The notes: generated by a model from the sequence alone, not told the origin. A stretch of DNA of 38,853 nucleotides from Chromatiales bacterium (GCA_024679535.1 JAIBDF010000014.1:1-38853); one strand, 5' to 3'. Counted from the stretch's first letter, positions 1 through 9,312 are shown. Numbers and translations: made by a program.

Positions 1-876
1 AACGGCATTGTGCGCTTCAGTTGGGTAGATCGAGAAGACGGCCAACGGGTACTTCGCAGTATCTTTGCCAATTCCGCAGCGGGTAAGTTCCTCGATTCCG
101 ACGTTGGTGACCTCGTTGACTGTTCGGCCACTCAGGTCATTCGGCATGCCGTATCCGGAATGGAGACCGACGTTGTCGATGACGTCATGCACCGGTTCGC
201 CGTTTCAGCGGAAAACGGTATGAGTCTCGATGTCGAGGTTCGCCAGCGCAAGAATGGTATCTCCCGCTGGCTGCGAGTCATCTGCCAGCCCATGGGGGAA
301 GACATTGCAGCGACGTTTGTCGATATCACAGATGGCAAGGCGAAAGAGCGGCAGATGGAGTCGATTGCGACATCGGATCCGCTGACGGGCGTCTTGAATC
401 GCCGCGGATTTGAGCGCGACGCCGCCCAGCGACTAAAAGAGAGCGAAGACGATGCGACGGGTGCATTGCTGTTCATCGACCTGAACGAGTTCAAAGGGAT
501 CAACGATCAGTTTGGACACGAGATTGGCGACCAGCTACTCAAGGTCGCGGCGGAGCGACTGAAGAAGAGCCTGCGAACCTGCGATATCATCGGCCGCCCG
601 GGCGGCGATGAGTTCGTGGCGCTGGTTCCCGACGTCGATGCCCAGATAGCCGGTAATCTGGCGAAACGCCTGACCAGTTCACTCGAAGAGCCCTACAACA
701 TCGGCCGCCAGAAACTGGTGTGTAAAGCGAGCATCGGGCTGGCACTCTATCCGAGAAATGCCAACACGTTGACCGGACTGCTCCGTGAAGCCGATCAGGC
801 CATGTACCGCGCCAAGGCCAGGTGCCGTGGCGTCACCAACATCCGCGGCGAAGATCTCCTCGAAAGGGCGATGTAG
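1..876 (+). CDS. PAS-GGDEF diguanylate cyclase (5' end outside window)
   Basis: Makes cyclic di-GMP from two GTP. The reading frame is open to the first base of the window, and the residues before the first possible start (GTG at 10) already read like a PAS beta strand (NGIVRFSW), so the gene almost certainly begins upstream. Counting from the GTG, residues about 1-115 resemble a PAS sensor followed by a PAC-like linker, and about 120-280 form the GGDEF domain. The catalytic GGDEF signature is intact (198-202), the metal/nucleotide segment DLNEFKGINDQFGH is present near 157, and an RTCD product-inhibition I-site (189-192) lies exactly five residues before GGDEF. This predicts an active, feedback-inhibited enzyme. 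No EAL domain follows. The signal sensed and the upstream architecture cannot be judged from this fragment. Confidence 0.93.
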   Translation, partial: NGIVRFSWVDREDGQRVLRSIFANSAAGKFLDSDVGDLVDCSATQVIRHAVSGMETDVVDDVMHRFAVSAENGMSLDVEVRQRKNGISRWLRVICQPMGEDIAATFVDITDGKAKERQMESIATSDPLTGVLNRRGFERDAAQRLKESEDDATGALLFIDLNEFKGINDQFGHEIGDQLLKVAAERLKKSLRTCDIIGRPGGDEFVALVPDVDAQIAGNLAKRLTSSLEEPYNIGRQKLVCKASIGLALYPRNANTLTGLLREADQAMYRAKARCRGVTNIRGEDLLERAM

Positions 877-940
877 GTGTCAGGTCCCGTCGGGTAGCGG
901 CACTTAACGTTGCGGGACCCAGCCCAGGTAACTAACCAAC

Positions 941-972
941 CGTCCTTTGAGTACAGGACGTTTATTTAGTTT
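941..972 (+). terminator. weak intrinsic terminator-like hairpin
   Basis: CGTCCT (941-946) and AGGACG (955-960) form a 6-bp stem with an 8-nt loop, followed by a T-rich run (TTTATTTAGTTT). It lies after the diguanylate cyclase and before the ABC operon. The stem is short, so termination may be partial. Confidence 0.45.
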
Positions 973-1005
973 ATTCTTGCGGGCCGTATCGCCGTGAATT
1001 TCCTT

Positions 1006-1713
1006 ATGAGTAACACCCCCCAGCCGGTCATTCGCCTCGAGCGCCTCCAGCGCCGTTACGTAATGGGCGGCAGTCACATCGACGCGCTGCAGTGTGTCGA
1101 CCTCGATGTGCAGGAAAATGAGTACCTGGCGATTATGGGCCAGTCAGGATCGGGCAAGTCGACGCTTATGAACATCATTGGCTGCCTTGATCGTCCTACC
1201 GAGGGCGAGTATTGGCTGAACAATGAACGTGTTTCAACCATGGATGATCGGCAGCTGGCGCGAATCCGTAATCGAGAGATCGGATTTGTATTCCAGACAT
1301 TCAACCTGTTGCCGCGCATGTCGGCGCTGGCCAACGTGGAGGTACCACTCGTGTACAGTGGCAAGAAGCGCAAGGAGCGACACGAACTGGCAGGCGCGGC
1401 CCTGGACACGGTTGGCCTCAGTGATCGGATGACACACCGCCCCTCAGAGATGTCTGGCGGGCAGCGCCAGCGCGTTGCGATCGCCAGGGCATTGGTAACC
1501 AACCCCAGTATCCTGTTGGCCGACGAGCCAACCGGTAATCTCGATTCGAGCACCGGTGAAGAGATCATGAGTCTTTTCGATCGGCTTAAAAATCAGGGCA
1601 ACACATTGATTGTTGTCACGCACGAGAAACACATTGCTGATCGCGCCAATCGCATCGTACGCTTGAGCGATGGCAACGTTATCAGCGACGAACATACGAG
1701 TGAGGCCCGATGA
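1006..1713 (+). CDS. ABC transporter ATP-binding protein, MacB/LolD type
   Basis: ATPase subunit of a MacAB-like efflux or export system, working with the adaptor and permease encoded next. Visible motifs from the chosen ATG: Walker [10 protein letters not shown] (45-53), signature MSGGQRQRV (from 149), Walker B ILLADEP with D173/E174, and the H-loop histidine in VVTHE (206). At 235 aa it is a stand-alone ATPase, unlike E. coli MacB, where ATPase and permease are fused. A GTG at 994 is also in frame, but the ATG at 1006 starts a more typical N-terminus; neither has a strong Shine-Dalgarno. The stop overlaps the next gene's ATG by 4 nt, indicating translational coupling. The substrate is not predictable; macrolides, lipopeptides and lipoproteins are the known substrates of relatives. 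Confidence 0.92.
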   Translation: MSNTPQPVIRLERLQRRYVMGGSHIDALQCVDLDVQENEYLAIMGQSGSGKSTLMNIIGCLDRPTEGEYWLNNERVSTMDDRQLARIRNREIGFVFQTFNLLPRMSALANVEVPLVYSGKKRKERHELAGAALDTVGLSDRMTHRPSEMSGGQRQRVAIARALVTNPSILLADEPTGNLDSSTGEEIMSLFDRLKNQGNTLIVVTHEKHIADRANRIVRLSDGNVISDEHTSEAR

Positions 1714-2954
1714 AACGTATATTGACCATTCTTCCAATCATGTTGCTGGCAGCCTGTTCACAACAGGAAGATACGAGCCTTGTTTATGATACGGCTGGAA
1801 CTGAGCGGCGTACGCTGGAAGTGGCAGTAAGCTCGGCGGGCATCGTCGAGCCGCTCGCAACCGTCGAGGTCAAATCGAAAGCGTCTGGTGAAGTGCTCGA
1901 TGTCCAGGTCGAGACTGGCGACCTGGTCGAGGAAGGCACCCTGATGGTGCGCATCGATCCGCGCATCGTGCGCAATCGTCTCGCGCAATCCGATGCAGAA
2001 CTGAAGGCGGCCATCTCTCGTCGCGAGATCGCCACGACGCAAAAAGCGCGCGTTGAATCGCTGGTCAGCAATGGCACCCTGACACAATCGGACCTCGAGC
2101 AGGCAACGCTTGACCTGGCAAATGCTGAAGCACAGGTTGTAACGGCCAGCGTGGCCGTCGAGAACGCGCGGATCGCGGTAGACGATACGGATATCCGGGC
2201 GCCCATCGGTGGCACGATCATCTTCAAGCCCGTCGAGATTGGCCAGGTCATTTCGTCGCCGACGCAGGACTTTGCCGGCGGCACATTGTTGATGCAGATG
2301 GCAGACCTGAGTGCTGTCCAGATTCGCTCGCTGGTTGACGAAACCGATATCGGCAAGATTCGACCAGGCATGCAGGTGAGCGTGTCCGTGGCGGCGTATC
2401 CCAACCAGCCATTCCCCGGTGAGGTTTTGAAGATCGAACCGCAGGCGGTGGTTGAGCAAAACGTCACGATGTTCGCAGTGCTCGTGTCCATCCAGAATCC
2501 GGACGGGCTGCTTTTGCCGGGCATGAATGCTGAAGTTGAGATTTCCATAGCGCGCGCTGCGGATGCCATGACGATTCCTGTCATGGCGCTCAGGACACGC
2601 CGAGACCTGGAGTCGACGGCGTCGATTCTCGGCCGTTCGGTCGAAGATATTGCAGCAGCGCTGGGCGGCGGCGAGAGCCGGCCGCAACCGGGGCAGCGAG
2701 GCGCCAGGCGTGACGGCGGCCAGCCCACAGACTATCGCTTCGGCGGCGAATTCTGGGTCGTTCTCGATACACCGGGCCGGGAAATCCGCAAAGTGACCAC
2801 GGGCGTTACCGATCTCGACAATGTTGAAGTTGTCAGCGGCCTGAGCGAAAACGACAGGGTGCTGGTGCTGCCCAGTTCACATCTCCTGGAAACACAGCAG
2901 GACCTGCAGAACTTTATCAATCGTCGCATACGACGACTGCCGGGAATCGGCTGA
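1710..2954 (+). CDS. MacA-like periplasmic adaptor (HlyD/MFP family) lipoprotein
   Basis: Membrane-fusion protein of the ABC efflux operon. The N-terminus is a lipoprotein signal with lipobox LAAC, putting the lipidated cysteine at residue 16. A biotinyl-lipoyl-like half (about 45-80), an alpha-helical hairpin (about 85-155) with Q/E/A-rich heptads, a second lipoyl half beginning IRAPIGGTI, and beta-barrel and membrane-proximal regions follow. The C-terminal part contains a Gly/Pro/Arg/Gln-rich linker (about 320-345) inserted before the last beta domain, unusual relative to a compact MacA. E. coli MacA is anchored by an uncleaved signal helix, so lipid anchoring is a variant seen in other family members. 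No outer-membrane factor is encoded nearby; a TolC would have to come from elsewhere. Confidence 0.9.
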   Translation: MKRILTILPIMLLAACSQQEDTSLVYDTAGTERRTLEVAVSSAGIVEPLATVEVKSKASGEVLDVQVETGDLVEEGTLMVRIDPRIVRNRLAQSDAELKAAISRREIATTQKARVESLVSNGTLTQSDLEQATLDLANAEAQVVTASVAVENARIAVDDTDIRAPIGGTIIFKPVEIGQVISSPTQDFAGGTLLMQMADLSAVQIRSLVDETDIGKIRPGMQVSVSVAAYPNQPFPGEVLKIEPQAVVEQNVTMFAVLVSIQNPDGLLLPGMNAEVEISIARAADAMTIPVMALRTRRDLESTASILGRSVEDIAAALGGGESRPQPGQRGARRDGGQPTDYRFGGEFWVVLDTPGREIRKVTTGVTDLDNVEVVSGLSENDRVLVLPSSHLLETQQDLQNFINRRIRRLPGIG

Positions 2955-2958
2955 CACC

Positions 2959-4167
2959 ATGCTGTTCGGAGAAACCATTCGCATTTCCCTGGCCTCGATT
3001 CGAAGCAATTTGTTTCGCGCCCTGCTAACGATGCTCGGTATCGTCATCGGTGTCGGAGCCGTGATCACGATGGTGGCGCTTGGCACCGGCGCGCAGCGGC
3101 AAATCGATGACCAAATGGCAGCGATGGGTGGAAACATCCTGTCAATTCAATCGTCAGCCTGGTTCAGTCGCGGCGTTGCGCGCAACCAGCAGACGCTGAC
3201 TACCGATGACGCACTCGCGTTATCCACGGGGATGCAGCACGTCACCGCAGTGGTGCCGGAAATCAACAGTCGCTTCCAGGTCAAGTACGGCAACCGCAAC
3301 CTGAACGTGTCCGTCATTGGTACCACACCCAATTATCCGGACGTGCATCGCTTTAACTTCGCGCATGGCGGTATGTTCACGGCGGCAGATGATGCGGCAC
3401 GAAAGCGCGTCGTTGTGCTGGGCGCAGAACTGCCAGGCATGCTCGATGCTGATCCGGCGGCGCTGATAGGGCGGTCGATCCAGGTTCGGTCGATCAAGTT
3501 CGAGATCATTGGTGTGCTGGAAGCGAAAGGCGGATCGGGATGGCGTAATCCGGATGACGACATCTGGATTCCGTTATCCACAGCGCAGTTTCGCGTGACC
3601 GGCGATGAGTTCGTGCAGACCATCAGTGCGCAGGTGGCTGACACGTCTTCCACCGAGATGGCCATGCTGGAAATCGAGCGAATCCTGCGCCGTGAGCATG
3701 GCGTGCTGCCAGGTAAGGACAACGATTTCGCGATCATGGACCGGCGACAGTTCGCTCAGTCTCGCCAGGAAGCGACCGAGGTGTTTAGCTACCTGCTCGC
3801 GGGCATCGCCGGGGTCAGCCTGGTGGTGGGCGGCATTGGCATCATGAATATCATGTTGGTGACTGTCACCGAGCGGACGCGTGAGATCGGTGTCCGAAAG
3901 GCGCTTGGGGCGACTCGCGGCAACATCCTGCTGCAGTTTCTCGTGGAGTCGACCATTCTTTGCCTGCTGGGCGGTCTCATCGGCCTGGCGCTCGGCGCGA
4001 CCGTGTCTGCGTTGCTGGCCCATTACGCGGGATGGCAAACCGTGGTGACCGCGAACTCGGCCTTTACAGCTTTCGGATTCAGCGCTGCGGTCGGTATGGT
4101 GTTTGGAATCTGGCCCGCCAAACGCGCGGCTTCGCTTGATCCGATTGAGGCATTGCGGCACGAGTAA
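2959..4167 (+). CDS. MacB-like ABC permease (MacB_PCD + FtsX domains)
   Basis: Membrane subunit of the tripartite ABC system. It has the family architecture: one N-terminal transmembrane segment (about 20-42, with TMLGIVIGVGAVI), a large periplasmic MacB_PCD domain (about 45-265), then three C-terminal transmembrane helices forming the FtsX domain. The EIGVRKALGA coupling-helix motif lies just after the second TM segment. The protein ends PIEALRHE, the usual end of this family. Length 402 aa is normal. It follows the adaptor by 4 nt and completes an ATPase-adaptor-permease operon. These transporters work by mechanotransmission, pushing periplasmic substrate into an outer-membrane channel. Confidence 0.93.
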   Translation: MLFGETIRISLASIRSNLFRALLTMLGIVIGVGAVITMVALGTGAQRQIDDQMAAMGGNILSIQSSAWFSRGVARNQQTLTTDDALALSTGMQHVTAVVPEINSRFQVKYGNRNLNVSVIGTTPNYPDVHRFNFAHGGMFTAADDAARKRVVVLGAELPGMLDADPAALIGRSIQVRSIKFEIIGVLEAKGGSGWRNPDDDIWIPLSTAQFRVTGDEFVQTISAQVADTSSTEMAMLEIERILRREHGVLPGKDNDFAIMDRRQFAQSRQEATEVFSYLLAGIAGVSLVVGGIGIMNIMLVTVTERTREIGVRKALGATRGNILLQFLVESTILCLLGGLIGLALGATVSALLAHYAGWQTVVTANSAFTAFGFSAAVGMVFGIWPAKRAASLDPIEALRHE

Positions 4168-4214
4168 TAAATGGCTTGGGAACGCGGTCTACTCCTCAGA
4201 TACTGGAGATTCTC

Positions 4215-4889
4215 ATGACTCGTCTATTCATTCCTGGCTTGCTGGTCGCCGTCCTGACGTTCAGCCTTGTTTACAGCACTGCAATTCGCCAGGGCCATGC
4301 CGATACTCCCATCGCCGAGTCGGCCGACCTGGTTCAGCCATTGGCCGTTGGCGAGCCGGCGCCTCGTTTTATCGTCGAGACCGTCGACTCCGAGGCCTTT
4401 GACTTCAATCCGGCGAAACTCGACAAGCCCGTCATGCTGCTCGTGTTCCGTGGCGGCTGGTGCCCCTACTGCAACGTGTATCTATCCGACATGCGGCACG
4501 TGATTCCCGAAATTCGGGCGCTGGGTGTCGATGTGCTGTTTCTCAGTGGTGATCGCCCCGAGTTGTTGTATGACAGCCTCGAGCAACAGGCACAGGAAGA
4601 CACCGACGAACTCGATTACACCATCCTCTCGGATGCCAATGCGCAGGCATCGATCGCGCTTGGCATCGCCTTCAAGGCGGGACAACGCACCATCGACTAT
4701 GTCAATAACAAAGGCGATGGCTACAGGAAATCGTCAATGGAGCGTCACGGCATGCTGCCGGTTCCAGCGGTATTTGCCGTCGGCCGAGATGGCGTGATCG
4801 CCTTTAGATACATCAACCCTGACTACAAGCAACGGCTACCGGCTGACGAACTGCTGGCCGCGGCGAGGGCGATAGCTGCTGCAGACTGA
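4215..4889 (+). CDS. exported peroxiredoxin-like (AhpC/TSA) protein
   Basis: Thioredoxin-fold protein of the AhpC/TSA superfamily, probably acting outside the cytoplasm as a thiol peroxidase or thiol-disulfide protein. I chose the ATG at 4215 because GGAG sits 8 nt upstream and it starts a clean signal/anchor sequence (about residues 1-25, basic then hydrophobic). A TTG at 4176 would add an unlikely hydrophilic extension. The redox motif is WCPYC (C83 and C86) after FRGG, as in PRX-like 2 proteins; the CxxC spacing resembles thioredoxin as much as classical peroxiredoxin. Length 224 aa. It lies 47 nt after the permease and may share its transcript. Substrate and reducing partner are unknown. 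Confidence 0.82.
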   Translation: MTRLFIPGLLVAVLTFSLVYSTAIRQGHADTPIAESADLVQPLAVGEPAPRFIVETVDSEAFDFNPAKLDKPVMLLVFRGGWCPYCNVYLSDMRHVIPEIRALGVDVLFLSGDRPELLYDSLEQQAQEDTDELDYTILSDANAQASIALGIAFKAGQRTIDYVNNKGDGYRKSSMERHGMLPVPAVFAVGRDGVIAFRYINPDYKQRLPADELLAAARAIAAAD

Positions 4890-4917
4890 CACGCTCTAGT
4901 GATAGGCTCCCCGACAA

Positions 4918-6231
4918 ATGAATGATCATCGTCAGGAAAGCCGGCTGCAGCGCGCAATACGGGCCGCGACCAAGGTAGAGCCCAACGAACTCAAGGCGAC
5001 GGCGCTTTCGTTCCTCTGGGTGTTCCTCGTAATGTCCGCTTGGTACATTCTCCGGCCCGTGCGAGACGCTCTGTCGTCCGATTGGACCGACGAGCAACTG
5101 AGCTGGCTGTGGACCTCGACGTTCTTCTTCAGTGCAATCGCCGTTAGCATTTATGGTGCCGTCATTTCACGCGTCCGGTTCAACCGGATCGTGCCAGGCG
5201 TTTACCTGTTCTTCGCCTTGTCCTTCGTCGGTTTTTACATAGCCGGGGCGACGCTCAGCGGCAATGACATTGTTAACCGCATTTACTATGTCTGGACGAG
5301 TGTGTTCGGGCTGTTCCATTTATCCGTGTTCTGGACCTTCATGTCCGGGCTATATAACAAGAAACAGGCCGAGCGCCTGTTCGGCGTCATCGCAGTTGGC
5401 GCGACCACTGGCGCAATCGCGGGGCCCGCATTCGTGAGCGCGTTCGCGGACGACATTGGCTCGCTCAACATGTTGATCGTAAGCGCTGTGCTTTTGTTGA
5501 CGCCGCTTCCCATCATGGCGGCGCTGAGCAAGTTGCGTACCTCGGCGTTGGGAAACCCGGACCTGAGCGGCGACCTGTTGCGCGGCAATCACCTTGGCGT
5601 AAATCCGTTCTCGGGCTTTGCCCAGTTTGTCCGCAATCCGTACTTGCTGTGGATTGGTCTGTTCATTCTGTTGTACGTCTGTATGAGCACATTTCTTTAT
5701 TACGAGATCCGAAAACCGCTGGGCGACCTGGCACAGGTCCGCCGATCACAGATCTGGGCCAATATCGATCTGGCGGTCAACAGTCTGGCCGCCGTTACCG
5801 CGCTGTTCGCAACCAGTCGGTTGACGATGAGACTCGGGATGCCCAAAACGTTGGCCTTCGTCCCGGCACTAATGGTGGTTGCATGGACCGTTGTTGCGGC
5901 CAATCCTGCCGCCCTGACTGTCTTTGTCGTCCAGGTCGTTCGGCGGGCCGGCAACTACGCTATTACGCGGCCCGCGCGTGAAATGTTGTTTACGCTGGTA
6001 GATTCGGAGACGCGCTATAAGGCAAAACCCGTTATCGATACGGTCGTTTATCGTGGCGGGGACGTTGTGACAGCCTGGTTCTATACAGCATTGACCACCA
6101 CGGCGGGGCTCGGGCTGGTTGGCATAGCGACCGTGGGTGCCGTGATTGCAGCGCTGTGGGCGCTTGTCGGCAGGTTCCTCGGCAAGATCTACGTACAAGA
6201 ATCCAGTAATAAGCAAGAAGAGGCGCAATGA
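4918..6231 (+). CDS. ADP/ATP carrier-like (COG3202) MFS transporter
   Basis: Polytopic inner-membrane protein of 437 aa with about 12 hydrophobic segments. The N-terminal region after a short basic cytoplasmic lead (LKATALSFLWVFLVMSAWYI followed by LRPVRDAL) is typical of the NTP/NDP-exchange-like family (COG3202) found in free-living proteobacteria. The best-known relatives, the Tlc/Npt proteins of rickettsiae and chlamydiae, swap host ATP for ADP, but free-living members have no established substrate, so nucleotide exchange should not be assumed. The C-terminus is short, polar and Glu/Gln-rich. No strong Shine-Dalgarno precedes the ATG. Neighbours do not clarify its function. Confidence 0.8.
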   Translation: MNDHRQESRLQRAIRAATKVEPNELKATALSFLWVFLVMSAWYILRPVRDALSSDWTDEQLSWLWTSTFFFSAIAVSIYGAVISRVRFNRIVPGVYLFFALSFVGFYIAGATLSGNDIVNRIYYVWTSVFGLFHLSVFWTFMSGLYNKKQAERLFGVIAVGATTGAIAGPAFVSAFADDIGSLNMLIVSAVLLLTPLPIMAALSKLRTSALGNPDLSGDLLRGNHLGVNPFSGFAQFVRNPYLLWIGLFILLYVCMSTFLYYEIRKPLGDLAQVRRSQIWANIDLAVNSLAAVTALFATSRLTMRLGMPKTLAFVPALMVVAWTVVAANPAALTVFVVQVVRRAGNYAITRPAREMLFTLVDSETRYKAKPVIDTVVYRGGDVVTAWFYTALTTTAGLGLVGIATVGAVIAALWALVGRFLGKIYVQESSNKQEEAQ

Positions 6232-6268
6232 GTGGGAAACACAATAACGACTGGCGTGAAATAGCCTG

Positions 6269-7474
6269 ATGGCAGAGGCGTTCATTTGTGACGCGGTCCG
6301 GACGCCGATCGGGCGATACGGCGGTGCATTGTCGTCCGTACGCGCGGACGATCTCGCGGCCCTGCCGATTGTCGCGCTGCTCGAGCGTAACGAGAATCTC
6401 AATCCTGTGGCGATCGAAGATCTTGCCTACGGATGTGCCAATCAGGCCGGTGAAGACAATCGTAATGTCGGTCGCATGGCCGTCCTGCTGGCGGGCTTGC
6501 CTGTGACGGTGCCGGCGGTCACCGTTAATCGTCTGTGTGGCTCGGGAATGAATGCCGTCGGCAATATCGCAGATGGCATCAGGACGGGAGCCATTGCGCT
6601 CGGTATCGCTGGCGGTGTCGAGTCGATGTCGCGCGCACCCTTCGTAATGCCGAAGCAAGCAGATGCGTTTGGTCGTAATGCCGCGCTGTACGACACGACG
6701 CTTGGCTGGCGATTCGTTAATAAGAAATTCGAAGAGCAATATGGCATTGATTCAATGGCCGAGACGGCCGAGAACGTTGCGGCCGGATTCCTGATTTCGC
6801 GCGAAGACCAGGACGCTTTTGCGTTACGCAGCCAGTTGCAGGCGGAAGCTGCGATGGCAGCAGGGCGATTCGATGACGAGATCATTCCGGTCTCTGTTCC
6901 ACAGCGCCGCGGTGATGACCTGATCGTAGCGGCAGATGAACATCCGCGTCCTGGTTCGACGCTCGGCGCGCTCGCAAAACTGCGTCCGATTGTCCGTAGT
7001 GACGGGACGATTACGGCCGGCAACGCCTCCGGTATCAACGACGGCGCCTGCGCAATGCTGATCGCCTCGGAGGATGCCGCACAAACGAATCAACTCGAGC
7101 CACTGGCGCGCGTTGTCGGCTGGGCGGTTGCTGGCGTAGAGCCTCGCATCATGGGCATTGGTCCGGCGCCCGCATCGCAAAAAGTGCTGGAGAATTGCGG
7201 ATTGACGATCGGACAGATGGACGTTATCGAACTGAACGAGGCCTTTGCAGCGCAAGGCCTTGCGACGCTGAGGCAGCTCGGCGTGGCCGACGACGCGGAC
7301 AACGTTAATCCCAATGGCGGTGCGATTGCCCTCGGACACCCGCTGGGCATGTCCGGGGCACGCCTCGTAACGACCGCTGCCTATCAGCTACGCCGCAGCG
7401 GTGGCCGCTATGCACTTTGCACGATGTGCATCGGCGTAGGACAGGGTATTGCCATGATTATCGAGCGAGTCTGA
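6269..7474 (+). CDS. acetyl-CoA acyltransferase, 3-oxoadipyl-CoA thiolase type
   Basis: Thiolase II superfamily enzyme of 401 aa, the usual PcaF/PaaJ length. The catalytic set is complete: nucleophilic Cys90 in NRLCGSG, His357 in GHPLGMSG and Cys387 in CIGVGQG. The early block [16 protein letters not shown] matches beta-ketoadipyl-CoA thiolases better than biosynthetic PhbA/AtoB enzymes. It would cleave a 3-oxoacyl-CoA with CoA to acetyl-CoA and a shortened acyl-CoA. No other pca or paa genes are present, so the substrate could equally be another beta-ketoacyl-CoA. Its TGA overlaps the ATG of the next gene, so the two are translationally coupled. The ribosome site before the ATG is weak. Confidence 0.88.
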   Translation: MAEAFICDAVRTPIGRYGGALSSVRADDLAALPIVALLERNENLNPVAIEDLAYGCANQAGEDNRNVGRMAVLLAGLPVTVPAVTVNRLCGSGMNAVGNIADGIRTGAIALGIAGGVESMSRAPFVMPKQADAFGRNAALYDTTLGWRFVNKKFEEQYGIDSMAETAENVAAGFLISREDQDAFALRSQLQAEAAMAAGRFDDEIIPVSVPQRRGDDLIVAADEHPRPGSTLGALAKLRPIVRSDGTITAGNASGINDGACAMLIASEDAAQTNQLEPLARVVGWAVAGVEPRIMGIGPAPASQKVLENCGLTIGQMDVIELNEAFAAQGLATLRQLGVADDADNVNPNGGAIALGHPLGMSGARLVTTAAYQLRRSGGRYALCTMCIGVGQGIAMIIERV

Positions 7475-8055
7475 TGAAGAAGACGCCAAGTTATGAAACT
7501 CAGGAGCTTCGGGAGTTTGCCCGAGTTCTGCGCGGGCGCCGGACCGTCGACCAGTACATCCAGACGCCTGTTCCGGACGAGTTCGTTCGTGAAGCCATTG
7601 AGGTTGCTACCTGGGCGCCCAATCACTACGTATCTGAGCCGTGGCGATTCATCCTGCCGGGCGAGGAGACCGTCGGTCGTATCATCGATCTTTGTGCGGC
7701 AAGGGTCACTGCTGCGAAGGGTGCCGAGCTTGCTGAGCACAAGCGTTGCAGCTGGAGAGAGAAACCTGGTTGGCTGATTGTGACCTGCCAGCGCAACGAG
7801 GATGCATTACGCGAGCAGGAAGACTACGCCGCATGCTGCGCCGCCGTGCAGAACTTCACGTTATACCTGTGGAAAGCCGGCGTCGGTTCCAAGTGGACCA
7901 CGGGCGCTATTACACGCGACGCGCGGTTCTTCGAGATTATCGGCGTCGACGAAACAGAGGCGTTCGTCGTGGGCATGTTCTGGTATGGCTACCCGAAGAT
8001 TACGCCAACTCAATCACGACGGGATGTCGACACCGTTCTGATCTCACTGCCTTAG
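7474..8055 (+). CDS. nitroreductase-family FMN protein
   Basis: Small nitroreductase-fold protein of 193 aa. The start is the ATG at 7474, overlapping the thiolase TGA; an in-frame upstream ATG at 7417 would run through thiolase coding sequence and is unlikely. RGRRTVDQY near residue 20 corresponds to the phosphate-binding R-R-S/T motif for FMN, and EVATWAPNHYVSEPWRF is the conserved substrate/flavin segment (WAPNH, EPWRF). Gly-rich SKWTTGAI near 145 and GMFWYGYP near 172 match the C-terminal half of the family. Such proteins reduce nitroaromatics, quinones or other acceptors with NAD(P)H. Coupling to a thiolase suggests a metabolic role, but the substrate is unknown. Confidence 0.87.
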   Translation: MKKTPSYETQELREFARVLRGRRTVDQYIQTPVPDEFVREAIEVATWAPNHYVSEPWRFILPGEETVGRIIDLCAARVTAAKGAELAEHKRCSWREKPGWLIVTCQRNEDALREQEDYAACCAAVQNFTLYLWKAGVGSKWTTGAITRDARFFEIIGVDETEAFVVGMFWYGYPKITPTQSRRDVDTVLISLP

Positions 8056-8077
8056 CACGCGGTTCTCAGTCGCGTGC
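8055..8077. terminator. GC-rich hairpin at convergent junction (bidirectional terminator-like)
   Basis: GCACGCG (8055-8061) and CGCGTGC (8071-8077) form a perfect 7-bp stem with a 9-nt loop. It spans the 10-bp gap between the stops of the nitroreductase and the leftward MFS gene, whose last codons it includes. There is no T-tract on either side, so intrinsic termination is uncertain. Confidence 0.4.
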
Positions 8078-9292
8078 CAGTTCGTCAGGGTGATGCACAA
8101 GATCCCCCGGCGCAATCAGCGGGCGCAGGAGGAAGATACAGGTCGTGATCAAACCTACTACCGCCATGATGATTACGGTATTCCGTACGGTACCGTCGTA
8201 GATGGAGGCTCCGACAAGCGCACCGGCTGCGGCCATGATGTTCTGCAGCGTGCCGAGAATCGATGACGCGACCCCGGCAATACGTGGCAAGGGATCGAGC
8301 GCCAGCACGGTCGCGTTCGACATCAGAATAGCGATCGTAAACATGAACATGCAGACGCAGGACCATAGCCACCAGAACGGTGCGGTGTCGAGCCAGGCAA
8401 TTATGGTGAGCTGGGCGCTCGCGGCGAAGATCATGCCGACTCCCAGGCCGATGAGCTGCAGCTGGTCAAACCGCAGCACCAGCCACCGGTTTGCCGTCGA
8501 GCCAATGAGTATGGAAATTCCTGCGCACGCGAAAATCAGGCCGTATTCCTGGATCGAGTAACCGTAGATGTCAACGGCCAGCGCGGCCGACACCGCGATG
8601 ATTGACATGAATCCCGCCGGCGGCAGGATGATGAGCAGCAAGCCGAAAATAGACTGGCGGTGCGAAAAGAATTCCCGAAAACTCGACTGCAGCTGGCGTG
8701 CCGGGTGTTCGTCTACATTCGGCACATGTGTTTCCGGAATATTGGCTCGAATGCCAAACATGATGATGCCGCCGCACAGAGCGATGACAATGAACGGTGC
8801 CCGCCAGCCCCACGCGGCTACGAGCAGGGCTCCGAAGCTCGGGGCTACAACAGGCGCAGCCGTGAAGATCATGGTCATCAGGGACATCAGCCTGGCCGCG
8901 TCCTTTCCCGATGCGACATCGCGGACGATCGCGCGTGACAACACAATCGCGGATGCGGCCCCGATCCCCTGCACGTAGCGAGCTGCAAGCAGCACATCCA
9001 TATTCTCTGCCGTCGCCGCGACGGTCGCCGAAATCGCGAAGATGATCATGCCCACATACAGGGTGGGCAGCCGACCCAGTCGATCGGAGAGCAGGCCGGC
9101 GGGAATTTGTCCAGAGGCCATGCCAATCATGAAAATGCCAACGATCTGCTGGCCGCGTGACAATGTGGTGTCCAGTGCCTCCACCATGGCCGGAATCGCC
9201 GGCAGACTGAGATCCACAGTCAACGCCGCGACGGCCGTTAGCAGGCCCAGCGTGATGATGAATCTTTTGCGTTGGAGGAGTTCGGCGTTCAC
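8066..9292 (-). CDS. Bcr/CflA-family MFS transporter, adjacent to hutI
   Basis: Twelve-TM major facilitator, 408 aa from the GTG at 9292, the only reasonable start after the hutI stop; an upstream open frame lies inside hutI and is not real. The first helix carries the drug/H+ antiporter-1 hallmark DLSLPAIPAM, and the loop 2-3 motif GLLSDRLGRLP is the MFS motif A. These mark it as DHA1 Bcr/CflA type, whose known members export bicyclomycin, cysteine or sulfonamides. It begins 20 bp after hutI on the same strand, so it is probably co-transcribed with hutI under the hut operator. No dedicated histidine or urocanate permease (HutT-like) is present in the cluster. Transport of histidine, urocanate or a pathway intermediate is therefore possible, but this is inference only. 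Confidence 0.88.
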   Translation of the reverse strand: MNAELLQRKRFIITLGLLTAVAALTVDLSLPAIPAMVEALDTTLSRGQQIVGIFMIGMASGQIPAGLLSDRLGRLPTLYVGMIIFAISATVAATAENMDVLLAARYVQGIGAASAIVLSRAIVRDVASGKDAARLMSLMTMIFTAAPVVAPSFGALLVAAWGWRAPFIVIALCGGIIMFGIRANIPETHVPNVDEHPARQLQSSFREFFSHRQSIFGLLLIILPPAGFMSIIAVSAALAVDIYGYSIQEYGLIFACAGISILIGSTANRWLVLRFDQLQLIGLGVGMIFAASAQLTIIAWLDTAPFWWLWSCVCMFMFTIAILMSNATVLALDPLPRIAGVASSILGTLQNIMAAAGALVGASIYDGTVRNTVIIMAVVGLITTCIFLLRPLIAPGDLVHHPDELARD

Positions 9293-9312
9293 GGCCGGGT
9301 AGTTTGCATTGG

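Noticed and set aside
885-930. GGTCCCG...CGGGACC inverted repeat as a terminator
   Set aside because: The loop is over 20 nt and no T-tract follows; the hairpin at 941-960 is the better candidate.
1758-2728. Two long antisense open frames (about 309 and 314 aa) inside the adaptor gene
   Set aside because: They lie wholly within a well-supported gene, have Arg/Ser/His-rich shadow compositions and no family motifs. High GC content creates such frames.
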